NCBI GenBank assembly: GCA_024427125.1
Contig: JAKSVN010000001.1
Location: forward strand, 1 to 64,000
Length of the DNA stretch: 64,000 bases
Source: Mycoplasmoidaceae bacterium
GTDB lineage: Bacteria; Bacillota_I; Bacilli_A; Mycoplasmatales; Mycoplasmoidaceae
Direction of reading: 5' to 3'
The position numbers and the translations under genes are program-made. Below the pieces are notes generated by a model. The model was not told the origin of the DNA. It saw nothing but the letters and a program-made list of their open reading frames with translations, and made no database searches. Positions 1-10,421 of this stretch are shown piece after piece (within the stretch, counting starts at the first letter, position 1; each line of letters begins with the position of its first letter).

Positions 1-30
1 ATAAATATTTTTGTTTTTTTGATATTATTT

Positions 31-53
31 AATTGAAAATAATATTTTCAATT
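31..53. promoter_or_regulatory. A/T-rich inverted repeat upstream of the first gene
   Basis: Two perfect 10-base arms (AATTGAAAAT at 31-40 and its complement at 44-53) flank a 3-base loop, 16 bases before the ATG of the HAD gene. No clear T-run follows, so an operator or a leader hairpin is as likely as the terminator of an upstream gene outside the window. Seen directly in the sequence; the function is not known. Confidence 0.4.
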
Positions 54-69
54 AGCAAAATTTACAAAA

Positions 70-1782
70 ATGAATCAGAAAAAAACTTCATATAAATTGC
101 TATCACTTGACTTAGATGGAACATTGCTTTCTCCTTTTTTAAGAAGAGCAAAAAAAGAAGATTGTTTAGCAATTCAAGAATATATGAATGCTGGTGGAAC
201 TGCATTTCTTAACACAGGAAGAGCCCCATGAGACATTGTTAAAACAATTAATCGTATTAACAAAGCAGGACCAAATAGAATCAGATTATTATCTTGCTTT
301 AACGGATCTTATATTTTAGACTTTAATGATTCAACAGTAAAACAAGCTAAGATAAGCCATGTTTATGCAAAACAAATTTTTGATATAGCAAAAAAATACA
401 AAGGTGCATATACTTGATTTTTTACTGAAACTGGATTAAAAACTAAAACAGTTTATGTTCATCCACAAAATTATTTAATTAAATTAGTTTATCATAGTTC
501 TCATTTGAAGAAATTAACTAACACTAATGATTTATCTTCATTTAAGATAGATATCATATCCTCAAGCAAATCAACAATTGCCATGATTTATCATGACTTA
601 GTAAAAAACAATTTAAATCACATTGTTAATTTATCACATTCATCATCTCGTTTAATTGAAGTTACTCCAAAAGGCATCAATAAGGGATATGCTATTGATT
701 ATTTTGCAAAGAAATACAACATTCACAAAAATGAAATTGTATCAATGGGTGATTCATTTAATGATTTATCTGCTTTTAAAAATTCAGCATTATCAATTGG
801 TATTAGTCCAAAGAATCCTAATTTATTAGAGCACTGTGATGCTTTAATTAATCATAAGACTAAAGGTGTTAGTGATGCGATTAAAACATACATCATCAAA
901 GATACATCAGATTTAAAATGCAAATTAATATTCTCTGACCTTGATGGAACGCTACTTGATGCTAAAACAAAAATCTTTTCTAAAGAGACAAAGATTGCAT
1001 TACAACAATGTTCAAATCATTTAATTCCAATTGCTATTGCTAGTGGTAGAAGTATTTATGATGGTGTTAGAATAGCTAAGCAAATGGAATTAAACCCTAA
1101 AACTAATGTTTACATTATTGGTAATAATGGTGCAACAATTTTTGACATTTATACAAACAAATATATTTCTCAAACACCACTAGATGAAGCAGATGCTAAA
1201 AAAATCTTTTATATGATGAAAGATTTTGCTAAAAAAGAAAATGGTAATCTTGGTTTTATGATTCACCAACATTCTGAAGATATTTTGTTCTACAACGAAG
1301 AATTTTGAAAACCTATTAACTTTAAGAAAACAGGTTTTGAAGATCAATATGATCCATGAGCAATTAGAAAACCAGTTTATATAACTGAATATCCAAGTGA
1401 TATCATTTGTTACAAATACATTATTAAATTTCCTAACCATAAACGTGCGTTAGAAGGAAATGAAGAATTAAGAAAGACATTCCCTAATCTAGAAATATGT
1501 TTATCATCTGATGTTAACGTTGAAATTAATAAGAAGGGTGTTAACAAAGCTTTTGCTGCACACAAACTTTTGGAAAAGATTCAAATAGATGCTGAAAGCA
1601 TTTTAGTTTTAGGTGATGGACAAAATGATATTCCAGCTTTACAACTAACAAGCAATTCATTTGCACCATCTTATGCTCCTGACTTTGTAAAGAAAGAAGC
1701 AAAGCATGTTATTGATAATGTATCAGTAACAAATTTTGCTAGCACAGTTATTGATAAATATGTGCTAAAGAGGAATAGGTAA
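70..1782 (+). CDS. tandem Cof-type HAD hydrolase (two complete domains)
   Basis: A 570-aa protein with two successive haloacid-dehalogenase domains of the Cof/YkrA type. Domain 1 has the DLDGTLL nucleophile motif at about residues 14-20 and the late acidic motif GDSFNDL. Domain 2 begins near residue 287 with SDLDGTLLD (Asp290/Asp292) and SGRS, and ends with GDGQNDIPAL. Family members are usually single domains of about 270-290 aa that dephosphorylate sugar phosphates or FMN, so this is a fusion or tandem duplication with both active sites retained. The frame is continuous if TGA is read as Trp. There is no strong ribosome binding site before the ATG. It lies 5 bases upstream of potA, so the two may be co-transcribed. 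The substrate is unknown. Confidence 0.85.
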
Positions 1783-1787
1783 TAACA

Positions 1788-3404
1788 ATGAACAACAATC
1801 CTTTTATACAATTAAAAGATATAGCTAAGAGATACGATGATGGGTACTTAGCATGTAGCAATATCAATGTAAGCATTGACAAAGGCAAGTTTGTTACTAT
1901 CTTAGGTCCATCAGGATGTGGTAAAACAACATTACTTAAAATGTTGGCTGGTTTTGAAATGCCAACACAAGGAAAAATAATTGTTAATGGAATAGACATT
2001 AAAGATTTACCTATTCACATGAGACCAACAGCTACTGTTTTCCAAGATTATGCATTATTCCCTAACATGACAATTTTTGAAAACATTTGTTATGGTTTAA
2101 AAATAATGAGAACTGAATTAGACAATGTTCCCGCTAAAGTTTATAACCAATTAGCAAGAGTTAAAAAAGCAGCCATTGCTAAAGCCACTAAAGAAATTAT
2201 TGAACTTAAAAAAGATCAAGTAAAACTTGATAAAGAAATTTTAAAAGCTAAATTAGCTTATTCAAAGAATGAAGAACTTTTCAAAATTCAAGATATGCGT
2301 TTTGACCAATTCCAAACACAAATCTATTATTATGAAAGGCAAATGGCAAAAGCAAATCCAGATTTTGATGGATTTAAATTAACTGGTAAAAATCAAAGAA
2401 AAATTTTAAGAAATAGATTTAGAGAAGCTTTAGGTATTCACCAATATATTAAGTTTGATACCAAAGGTATGTCTACTACTGAAAAGAAAGTTTACAACCT
2501 AATCAAACTTTATACTTTCAAACAACATATTGATAAGAAGGTAGATAAGTTAATTGAAAAGTACAATGATGCTGACCAATGAATTTCTTATTGAGAAAAC
2601 TATCCTCAACAAATGGCTGAACAATTTGAAAAGATTAATACAACAAGACCATTAACTAAAAAAGAAATTTATCGCAAAGCAAAAGAAGCAATTGAATTAG
2701 TAGGACTTGAAGGATCTGAAAATAAGTATCCAGGTGATTTATCAGGTGGTATGCAACAAAGAGTTGCTTTAGCAAGAGCTATTGTTGTTAAACCATCTAT
2801 CTTATTACTTGATGAACCTTTATCAGCACTAGATGCTAAAGTTCGTCACAAGATGCAAGAAGAACTAAAACGTATTCACAATGAATTAAAGATTAACTTT
2901 ATTCTTGTAACACACGATCAAGAAGAAGCATTAAGACTATCTGATCAAATAATTGTTATGTCTAAAGGAAAGATAGAACAAATTGGATCACCTAGAAATA
3001 TTTATGAACATCCAAACAATTCTTGAGTTGCTAACTTCATTGGGCAAGCAAACTTTATTGATGTTACATATTTAGGCAAAGAAAAGATTAGAATTGGAAA
3101 ACAAGTTTTCCATTATCCAATTACTAACAAAGAATTGGAAATGAACATGCAAAGAAATTCAGATTTCAAATTAATGGTTAGACCAGAAGATGTTGAAATC
3201 TGTGACATAGAAGATGCATTCCTTGAAGGAAGAATTACAAACATTCTTTATAAAGGAACTTTGTATGAAGTTAAATGTCTAACAAGAGACAAAACTGAAA
3301 TTACACTTCATACAAACCAACACCTTAAGGTGAATGATAAGATTGGAATTAGATGAAGCTTTAAAACAGCAAGTCCAATCTTGCGTAAGAAGAGGGATAA
3401 ATAA
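1788..3404 (+). CDS. potA: spermidine/putrescine ABC transporter ATP-binding protein
   Basis: ATPase that powers polyamine import together with PotB, PotC and PotD. Walker A GPSGCGKT lies at about residues 40-47, the Q-loop in FQDYALFPN, the signature LSGGMQQR near 318 and Walker B LLLDEP at about 339-344 (Asp342, Glu343). A TOBE-like region (MVRPEDVEI) follows. At 538 aa it is far longer than the roughly 370 aa of E. coli PotA, because a charged, Lys/Glu-rich stretch of about 180 residues (about 105-288) is inserted between the Q-loop and the signature. Mycoplasma PotA proteins such as MG042 are known to be similarly long. RBS AGGAATAGG precedes the ATG. The stop overlaps the potB start (TAATG). 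Confidence 0.93.
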
Positions 3405-4273
3405 TGGCTGATATCATCTCTCATAACCGAAAGGCTAACATAAGACTATTAAAACCAAGAGCAAGATTTAGCAAGAAGCTATTGCTAGTTTTGCCTTTTA
3501 TTATTATGTCTTTATTGTTATTTGTCATTCCTTTGGTTATGGTAATGATCAAATCATTTATGCCTACTGATTCAGGTGGTGTTGAACAAAACTGAACAAT
3601 AATGAGTAGTTTTGTTTTTGAAAAGATAGGACTATCAATTGGTCTTGCTTTAGCAACAACTGCAATTTGTACATTATTAGCTTATCCATTTGCTTATATG
3701 ATGGCATTTAATAGATCAAAGAGCTTTAAAGCAGTATTAGTTGTTTTAATTACTGCTCCTATTTGATCTAGTATGTTAGTTAAATTAATTGGTTTAAAAA
3801 CATTCTTAGATATCTGCGCTGGTCATGCCAATTCTACATTTGGCCATATCTTTACCATTATTGGTATGGTTTATATCTATATACCATTTATGATCTTACC
3901 AATCTACAATGTTTTATCTGATATGCCAAGAAACTTAGTCTTTGCTAGTCAAGACTTAGGACAAAACATGGTTAAGACATTCTTTAAAGTTATTGTTCCT
4001 TATACTAAGACAGCATTCTATGCAGGATTAACAATGGTATTCTTACCAGCCGTTACAACTGTTGCTGTTCCACAATTTTTAAACAACTCAACAAATGCTG
4101 CAACAATTGGTGACATCATTGTTCAAGAAGGTGAAGAAGGACTAATTAGTGATATTGCTTTAGCAAGAAGTAGTTCTTTATCGCTAGTTGTAAGTATCTT
4201 TGTTTTAGTTTTGTATTTAATTATTGCTTTCATTCCAAAGCTATTTAAATTAAGACATAGGAGGGTTAAATAA
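3404..4273 (+). CDS. potB: spermidine/putrescine ABC transporter permease PotB
   Basis: A 289-aa inner-membrane permease. A basic N-terminus is followed by a first membrane segment (residues about 25-48, LLLVLPFIIMSLLLFVIP) and about five further hydrophobic helices. The cytoplasmic EAA-type loop that contacts the ATPase is recognisable as ASQDLGQNMVKTFFKVIVP. The start codon overlaps the potA stop and the stop overlaps the potC start, which indicates translational coupling. With PotC it forms the membrane channel for polyamines. Confidence 0.9.
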
Positions 4274-5157
4274 TGAAGTTAGTTGCTAAACCTCCTAAAC
4301 ATATTGGAGCAAAGAAAAGATTTGGTTGATTTATTAGAAGATTTTACATCTTCCTAATTTTAGCAATTATCTATATTCCATTGATTGTTATTGTTCTATT
4401 AAGTTTCAATGGTCAAACAGACAGAGGAAACATTATTTTAAATTTTGATGTACCAACAACAATCAACTATCTTGAATTGTTTAAAAATAATGATTTCTTA
4501 AATGCATTATTAAACTCTGTGATTATTTCAGTGATAGTTGTTCCAATTTCATTAATTATTGCTGTTATCACTTGCTTTGGTATATGAAATAGCAAGAACA
4601 AATACATTAATACTATTATGGGTGCAAGCAAAGTATCTATTGCTATTCCAGAACCTATTACTGCTATTTCATTAGCATTATTATTTACTTCTACAGTTTT
4701 ACCATTAGGATTAGACTTTGGTTTATTTACTGTTTGCTTAGCTCACATTAGTTTCTGTACACCTTATGCTATAGTTGCTATCTTCCCTAAGATGCAAAAG
4801 ATGCCAAGAAACTTAATTTGAGCAAGCTATGATCTTGGTTACTCTAGAACAAAAACATTCTTTAAAGTAGTTTTACCTTATTTAGCTCCAGCTTTATTAT
4901 CAGCTAGTGCTATTGTATTAGCAATGAGTCTAGATGATTTCATCATCACTAGTCTAATTAATGGTTCAACTCAAACTTTATCAACTGCTATTTATATGAC
5001 AAGAAAGGGTATAAAAGCTTGAGTTGTTACATTTGGTGCATTGCTTGTATTAGTTACAGCTGTTGTTGTAATTATTGTTTCTATTATTAAAGTTAGAAAG
5101 AGTAGAAAAGCAAATATCAAATGAAAGAGAGGTATTTATGAAAAACTTTTCCAATAA
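4273..5157 (+). CDS. potC: spermidine/putrescine ABC transporter permease PotC
   Basis: A 294-aa permease, partner of PotB. The first membrane helix is near residues 24-45 (IFLILAIIYIPLIVIVLLSF-type). The EAA loop is visible as WASYDLGYSRTKTFFKVVLP, followed by the conserved SLDDFIITSL segment typical of PotC. The gene continues through several TGA (Trp) codons and ends at 5155-5157, inside the beginning of potD, giving a 20-base overlap. Confidence 0.9.
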
Positions 5158-6499
5158 AAAACTCTCTTTAATAATTAGCTCTGTTGCGCTTTGTGCAACT
5201 CCATTTGCTTTTGCACCATTAACAAGTTGTAGCAATACTAATACTATTCAATTAGCTAACTTTGAAAGTTATATGGATGCTAAATTAATGGAACATTTAA
5301 GAACATCATATGATGTTCAATTCCAATGATTTACTGTTACTGAAATGATTGAAACTAAATTCCGTAACACATATGATATTGCTGTACCATGTGGATATGA
5401 ATTAATTAAGTTGTATAAAAAAGGTTGATTACAAAAAATTGATTGAGAACAAATTATTCCAGGCATTGAAGATCCAATGGATTTGTTTGCTGAACCAGCA
5501 CAAGAAGCTATTACACAAATGAATGATTCTTTCAAAAAATATCTTGAAGACCCAGAATTTAATATATTAAATTATGGAGTCCCATATTTTGCCCAATCAT
5601 TTGATTTTGTTTATAAAGGTGATGAAATAGAATTTTATAGTGCAGTTGGTTCTCATGAAAAAGTATCTCAACCAACATGAGCTGATATATTCTATACAGT
5701 AAGTCCCAGTTGTCAATATGCTAGTAGATTTGGTGGCAAGATTGGAATGATTGATGATGCTAAATCTATCTATGATATGGCAAGAATAGTTGAAACTATA
5801 GAAGAAAATGGTGGAGATCCAACAAATGCAACAAATGAAATGCCACCTAAATCTTCTATTGAAGATTTAAAGAAAACATTTAGATCATTAACATCTAAAG
5901 CAGATCAAGATTGATATAACTTAAAAACTGACTCTGGTCAAATAGCTAGAACTTTTGCTGACCATAGCAAATTTGGATATCAAGCTATTATGTCATGATC
6001 TGGTGATGCTTTGTATGCGGCACAAGGTGCAGGAGAATTTGATTCATATAAAGGAAGTCAAATACACACAGTAAAACCAAAAGGCGTTTCACTAGATGAA
6101 ATTGATTTCCTTGTTATTAATAAGAAGAATGCAAAGCACCCTAAGAAACTTGAACGTATATATAAAACAATCCATGACATTTGTTTTGATGGATACAATG
6201 CTGGTGATGATATCTTAGATAAAACAGGTGATAGATATACATACTGATCAATGCAAAACTGAGACACAGTTAGCTACATTCCATTATTAAAAGACATTTA
6301 TGATGAAGTTTCTAATAAAGATTCTGATTATTGAGATGATTATGCTGAAGATGGAGATTCAGATACAAGAAGTTTCTTTACTTCACTAATTACTTTCCCT
6401 CAACAATTAGGAATAAGATCTTTATTTGGTAGACCTTTAACATCTTTGGAAAATTCTAACACTCACTGAGCATGAATAGATAGCAAGGAGAACTTGTAA
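5138..6499 (+). CDS. potD: polyamine-binding lipoprotein PotD
   Basis: A 453-aa extracellular substrate-binding lipoprotein for the polyamine importer. It has a signal peptide with a basic start (MKNFSNKK), a hydrophobic core and lipobox LTSC (Cys near residue 30). The mature part begins with the solute-binding strand NTIQLANFESYM and contains DIAVPCGYELI, YGVPYF and MSWSGDALYA, which match the PotD/PotF layout. RBS GAGAGG lies upstream of the ATG chosen here; a farther upstream in-frame start would spoil the signal peptide. It is the last gene of potABCD, and its final A is the first base of the tsaD start codon. Confidence 0.88.
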
Positions 6500-7446
6500 T
6501 GGCAAAGAGCAAAATTATCTTAGCTATTGAGTCTAGTTGTGATGACACATCAATTGCTATTTTAAAAGATAACAAAGTATTAGCTAATGTTACATCTACT
6601 TCTATGTTAGAACATAGAAGATATGGTGGTATAGTACCAGAATTAGCTAGTAGAAGTCATTGCAGTGAAATAGATAAGGTTTGTGCTAAAGCTTTAAAAG
6701 ATGCTAAATTAACATTGCAAGATATTGATTGCATTGCTTATACATCTGAACCTGGATTAGTTGGTTCATTACATGTAGGAAAAGTGTTTGCTAATGAATT
6801 AGCTACACTATTAAATGTTCCTATTGTTAAAGTTAACCATATGATGGGACATGCATATAGTTACTTTGTTGATCACAACATTAAAGAACTTAAATTTCCT
6901 ATCTTATCTTTGGTAGTGTCAGGTGGACATACATTTATTGCTAGAGCAACAAGTATCAACAATTTTAAATATTTAAATGAAAGCATTGATGATGCTGCAG
7001 GCGAAGCATTAGATAAGATTGGCAGATTCTTAGGTTTAGATTATCCTGGTGGTATTTCAATAGATAATATCTATTCAAACAAACAATTAATTGAATTAGC
7101 ACCAAACAAACCCGTTGATGCCCCATTTACTTTTTCAGGAATTAAAACCGCTGCTTTAAATATGATTAATACATATAAGATGAAAAAGAAAACAATTCCT
7201 GTAAAAGTAATTGCAAGTTCTTCACTTGAATGAATAACAAATGATTTAGTAAGAAAACTTCAACATTATTTATCAATATATAAAGACACAAAGATGGTTT
7301 TAGTTGGTGGAGGAGTCTCTGCGAACAAATTATTAAGAAAGAAACTATCTACAATTAAAAAACCAAAAGTTTATTATCCAACCTTAAAATATACAAATGA
7401 TAATGCAGCAATGATTGCTACATATGCAAGATTAAAAAATAATTAA
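6499..7446 (+). CDS. tsaD: tRNA N6-threonylcarbamoyladenosine transferase TsaD
   Basis: A 315-aa Kae1/YgjD-family ATPase that, with TsaB and TsaE, transfers threonylcarbamoyl to A37 of ANN-reading tRNAs. Seen: the N-terminal motif LAIESSCDDTS, the metal-binding HxxxH (H-MMG-H near residues 114-118), VSGGHT, ALDKIGRFLGLDYPGG and the late GGGVSAN motif. RBS AAGGAG overlaps the end of potD. The start codon shares a base with the potD stop, so the gene appears to be translated from the pot mRNA. Confidence 0.95.
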
Positions 7447-7462
7447 TTTTATATATTCTATA

Positions 7463-7468
7463 TATAAT
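7463..7468 (+). promoter_or_regulatory. -10 box of the metK leader
   Basis: A perfect TATAAT lies about 8 bases before the likely start of the riboswitch leader, in a TATA-rich stretch. No clear -35 hexamer is seen, which is common in mycoplasmas. Confidence 0.6.
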
Positions 7469-7473
7469 AGTAA

Positions 7474-7605
7474 GTACCATAAAGAGTGTGGGGAGAGACA
7501 AGCTCGTTGATCCACCAGCAAAATCCAATAGGACAGTGCTAAAGCTTGAACGATGGGAATGATAATAACAAACTCCCATCGTAACGATAGGAGTTTTTCT
7601 TTTTG
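7474..7605 (+). promoter_or_regulatory. SAM-I (S-box) riboswitch with transcription terminator
   Basis: The leader directly upstream of metK has the S-box layout. P1 is CCAU (7477-7480) with AUGG (7553-7556). It is followed by AAAGAG, then P2 with outer GUGG/CCAC (7487-7490/7512-7515) and inner GAG/CUC arms plus a GUUGAU kink-turn-like side, then CAGCAA, a very short P3 (UCC/GGA), the hallmark GUGCUAA (7537-7543), and GAACGAUGGGA. CGATGGGA (7551-7558) is exactly complementary to TCCCATCG (7574-7581). The latter is also the 5' arm of an 11-bp terminator (7571-7581/7585-7595) with a T-run. This is the classic arrangement of antiterminator, terminator and aptamer P1: SAM binding should end transcription before metK. 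P3 and P4 are unusually small. Confidence 0.85.
7571..7604 (+). terminator. intrinsic terminator of the SAM-responsive leader
   Basis: An 11-base stem (one mismatch) with a TAA loop is followed by TTTTTCTTTTT. It lies 18 bases before metK and is the expression platform of the riboswitch. Confidence 0.85.
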
Positions 7606-7622
7606 GTTAAAGGAGAATTAAA

Positions 7623-8750
7623 ATGCAAAATAAATTAATAATTACATCTGAATCAGTAGGATCTGGTCATCCAGATAAAATTTGTGATCAAATTGCTGAT
7701 GCAGTATTAGACCAATGCTTAAAACAAGATAAAGAAGCAAGAGTAGCCTGTGAAGTGTTTGCTCACAATAGATTAATTGTTATTGGTGGACAAATTACAA
7801 CTAAAGGTTATGTTGACGTAGTCAAAGTAGCTTGAAAAGTTTTAAAACCATTAGGCTATGAAGAAAACGATTTTTCTATTATTGCTAATATTAACAAACA
7901 ATCTGAAGATATTGCTAATTTGGTAACCAAGAAAAATAAAAAATTTGGTGCTGGAGACCAAGGCATGGTTTTTGGTTATGCAACAAATATAACAAAAGAA
8001 TATATGCCTCTATCAATTGTTTTAAGTCATGAATTACTAAAACAAATTGAGAAGTTAATTAAGAACCGAAAATTATCATATTGTAAATATGATATGAAAT
8101 CACAAGCAACAATTTCTTACGATGGTAGAAAACCTCAAGTTGATGCTATTGTTATTTCAGTTCAACATACTGAAGAAACTAATTTAACCAAATTGAGAAA
8201 AGATATTACAAATTTAGTTATTAAACCAGTATTGAAAAGATATCACTTAAATACTAATTGCAAACTATTTATCAATAAGAATGGTAAATTTGTAATTGGT
8301 GGACCAGTAGGTGATACAGGTTTAACAGGAAGAAAAATAATTGTTGATACATATGGATCTATTGCACACCATGGTGGTGGTGCTTTTAGTGGAAAAGATC
8401 CTACAAAAATTGATAGAACAGGTGCATATTTCTGCAGATATATAGCAAAAAACATTGTTGCAGCTAAACTTGCAGATAGATGTGAAATTAGATTATGCTA
8501 CTGTATTGGAGAACCAAAACCTATGTCTATGTACATTGATTGTTTTGGTACAAACAAGGTATCTATAAATAAAATTTATAAAGCTGTTGAAAAAACATTT
8601 GATTTTGATTTGTATAATATTATTAAGAGCTTAAATTTACAAAGTCCAATTTACTCTCAAACAAGTGTTTTTGGTCACTTTGGTAAACCAGGATTAAGTT
8701 GAGAAAAACTTGACAAGGTTTCAGCTCTAAGGAGAGCAATTAATGAGTAA
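7623..8750 (+). CDS. metK: S-adenosylmethionine synthase
   Basis: A 375-aa enzyme that makes SAM from methionine and ATP. Seen: [21 protein letters not shown] near residues 10-30 (methionine/ATP-binding His16 and Asp18), [12 protein letters not shown] near 109-120, [15 protein letters not shown], and the phosphate-loop [25 protein letters not shown] lies 8 bases before the ATG. The long untranslated leader carries the SAM-I riboswitch, so expression is probably switched off by its own product. The last 8 bases overlap the next gene. Confidence 0.96.
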
Positions 8751-9051
8751 TAAAGAAATGACTGATAAAATTCTTAATAAGAAATTTAAGAAATCAGTTT
8801 TCTCAGGATATGATTGTAACGATGTTGATGCATATTTTGATCAAGTTATAGAATATCTTCTAAACAATGACAAAACAGTACAATCATATGCAGATGATAT
8901 TGCTAACCTTAAAAAACAAGTTAAGCAACTTCTTGCTGATAAAGCAGCATTACAAAAAGAAAATGCTAAACTTAATAAAGAAATTGAAGAATATCAAGAA
9001 GAAGGATATGGTAATATGTTGCTCAAGCAACGTAGCCAACAAAACAAATAG
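8743..9051 (+). CDS. DivIVA/GpsB-like protein
   Basis: A 102-aa protein with the DivIVA N-terminal pattern: FKKSVFSGYDCNDVDAYFDQV at about residues 15-35, followed by a charged heptad-like coiled coil (about 50-90). DivIVA/GpsB proteins bind curved membranes or division components. In a wall-less cell the role may be in division or polarity, which is inference. The RBS AAGGAGAG lies inside the end of metK, and the start overlaps metK by 8 bases, so it is coupled to SAM-regulated transcription. Confidence 0.7.
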   Translation: MSNKEMTDKILNKKFKKSVFSGYDCNDVDAYFDQVIEYLLNNDKTVQSYADDIANLKKQVKQLLADKAALQKENAKLNKEIEEYQEEGYGNMLLKQRSQQNK

Positions 9052-9060
9052 GAGAACATT

Positions 9061-9780
9061 ATGGCAGAAGAAAAGAAAGAACAACCTAAAGATAATACAT
9101 TTAAAGCTCAATCTACAATTAAAAAAGTAAAAGAACCAGACTTCTCTAAAGAAGTAACAATTGATAGATTAGTTGCTGATAAACAAGCAGTAGATTTTCA
9201 TTTCAACAGAATGAAAAAAGAATTTGGTGACAAAATGTCAGACCAAGAAATTCAAAAGAGAATTCATAACATGGTAGTTAGAGATAACATCTTTAATGCT
9301 GCTATGCATATTATTGTGCCATGTTATGAAATAAAGATTGATCCAACAGATTTAAAAAATGTAACTGATTCATTTGTTAAAGCTGATCCAAGACTATCTA
9401 AAGCTCCACAAGAGTATGTTAAAGCAATGGCAACAAGACTAATGGAAAAAGAAATGTTGTTTAGTGTTTTAGCTAAAGAATGAAATATTACAATAGATGA
9501 TAAAGAACTAAGAGATTCTTTAGATAATTACTATAAAGAAACTAATCATCCTATTAGAGATATTCTTAATGATCCAAAAAGAATGGAAGCAATTAGAAGA
9601 ACAATCCTAGATCAAAAAATTGCTAACACTATTTGTTCAAAATTAAAATATAAAATGGACAATGAAGCTATTTTAAGAAATGCTGAAGCTAGTAGAAAAG
9701 CAATGGAAGAAGCATTAGCTAAAGCTCAAGCAAACACTAAAGTAACTGATGAAACTAAAAAGAACGAACAAAAAAAATAG
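9061..9780 (+). CDS. conserved hypothetical protein, possible trigger-factor/SurA-like chaperone
   Basis: A 239-aa soluble protein with no signal peptide. It is helical, with a charged N-terminus and a Lys/Ala/Glu-rich C-terminal tail after about residue 200. The middle (for example DPKRMEAIRRTILDQKIANTI) resembles the C-terminal helical arms of trigger factor and the SurA N-domain, but no peptidyl-prolyl isomerase domain is visible. It could be a holdase-type chaperone; this is a weak, pattern-based suggestion. RBS GGAGAA precedes the ATG. It is the last gene of the metK unit and ends in a bidirectional terminator. Confidence 0.45.
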
Positions 9781-9797
9781 GCTATGCCTATTTTTTT
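9771..9797. terminator. bidirectional intrinsic terminator
   Basis: A perfect 12-base stem (9771-9782/9786-9797) with a 3-base loop and A/T runs on each side serves both converging genes. The stop codons of both neighbours lie at or inside the stem. Confidence 0.8.
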
Positions 9798-10380
9798 ATT
9801 TATTGCATTTGCAAGTGCAACCTTCTAATGAGTAAGAGCATTTGCAATTTGCTTGTTGATATGATTGTGGGTGTTTACAAACTGGACAAATTTTAGGAGC
9901 AGTTGTAGAGTAAACGATTTTTCCACAGTTAAGACATTTTCAAGCAATCTTTTTATTTTTCTTAAATGCTTTACCTGAAGTTATTAGCTTTAATAAAGCT
10001 AAATATCTCTTTTCATGTTCTTCTTCAACAGAAGCTACACCTTCAAATAATGCAGCTATTTCAAGAAAACCTTCTTGCTTAGCTTCTTTAGCCATTCTTT
10101 TATACATCTTAGTGTGTTCAAAGTTTTCACCATCTGCAGCAGCTTTTAAGTTAACTTTAGTTGATGAAACTGAGCCACCATTAATTAATTTGTATCAAAG
10201 TTTAGCATGTTCTTTTTCATTTAATGCAGTTTCAGTAAAGAAATCAGCAATTTGAACATAGCCATCTTTTTTAGCTTGGCTAGCAAAATAATCATATTTA
10301 TTTCTTGCTTGACTTTCACCAGCAAAAGCTTCCATTAAATTCTTAAGGGTTTTAGTTCCTTTTAAGCTTTTTTGTTTCAT
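9796..10380 (-). CDS. rubrerythrin with Cys-rich C-terminal tail
   Basis: A 194-aa non-haem iron peroxidase of anaerobes. The ferritin-like di-iron domain has [12 protein letters not shown] (about residues 18-29), [19 protein letters not shown] and VEEEHEKRY, which supply the Glu/His iron ligands. A rubredoxin-like domain follows with CLNCG and CPVC, and the usual HPQSYQ end. Beyond that point family members normally stop, but here about 18 more residues carry five cysteines (CKC...CTCKC). The frame crosses TGA (Trp) codons. RBS AGAGG precedes the start. It probably reduces hydrogen peroxide. Rubrerythrin is not typical of well-studied mycoplasmas, so acquisition by transfer is possible. Confidence 0.92.
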
Positions 10381-10392
10381 TTTAAATACCTC

Positions 10393-10416
10393 TTAAAAGT
10401 ATTATAATACTTTTAA
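10393..10416. promoter_or_regulatory. 24-bp perfect palindrome in the divergent rubrerythrin/trmL promoter
   Basis: A perfect palindrome with arms TTAAAAGTATTA. Its centre holds TATAAT on both strands (plus 10403-10408; minus 10401-10406), so both divergent -10 boxes overlap inside it. It could be an operator or simply two back-to-back promoters. A PerR/Fur-like peroxide regulator is a reasonable but unproven guess, given the rubrerythrin gene. Confidence 0.6.
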
Positions 10417-10421
10417 CACGT

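Noticed and set aside
2582..2612. Apparent break in potA and in many other genes at TGA codons
   Set aside because: The TGA codons fall where Trp is expected in conserved families (S14, S8, L2, Adk region), so genetic code 4 explains them and no frameshift or pseudogene is needed.
7480..7600. Structured RNA before metK as an SRP 4.5S or 6S RNA
   Set aside because: There is no GGAA-tetraloop SRP domain or 6S bubble. The S-box core and the antiterminator/terminator pairing upstream of metK fit a SAM riboswitch better.
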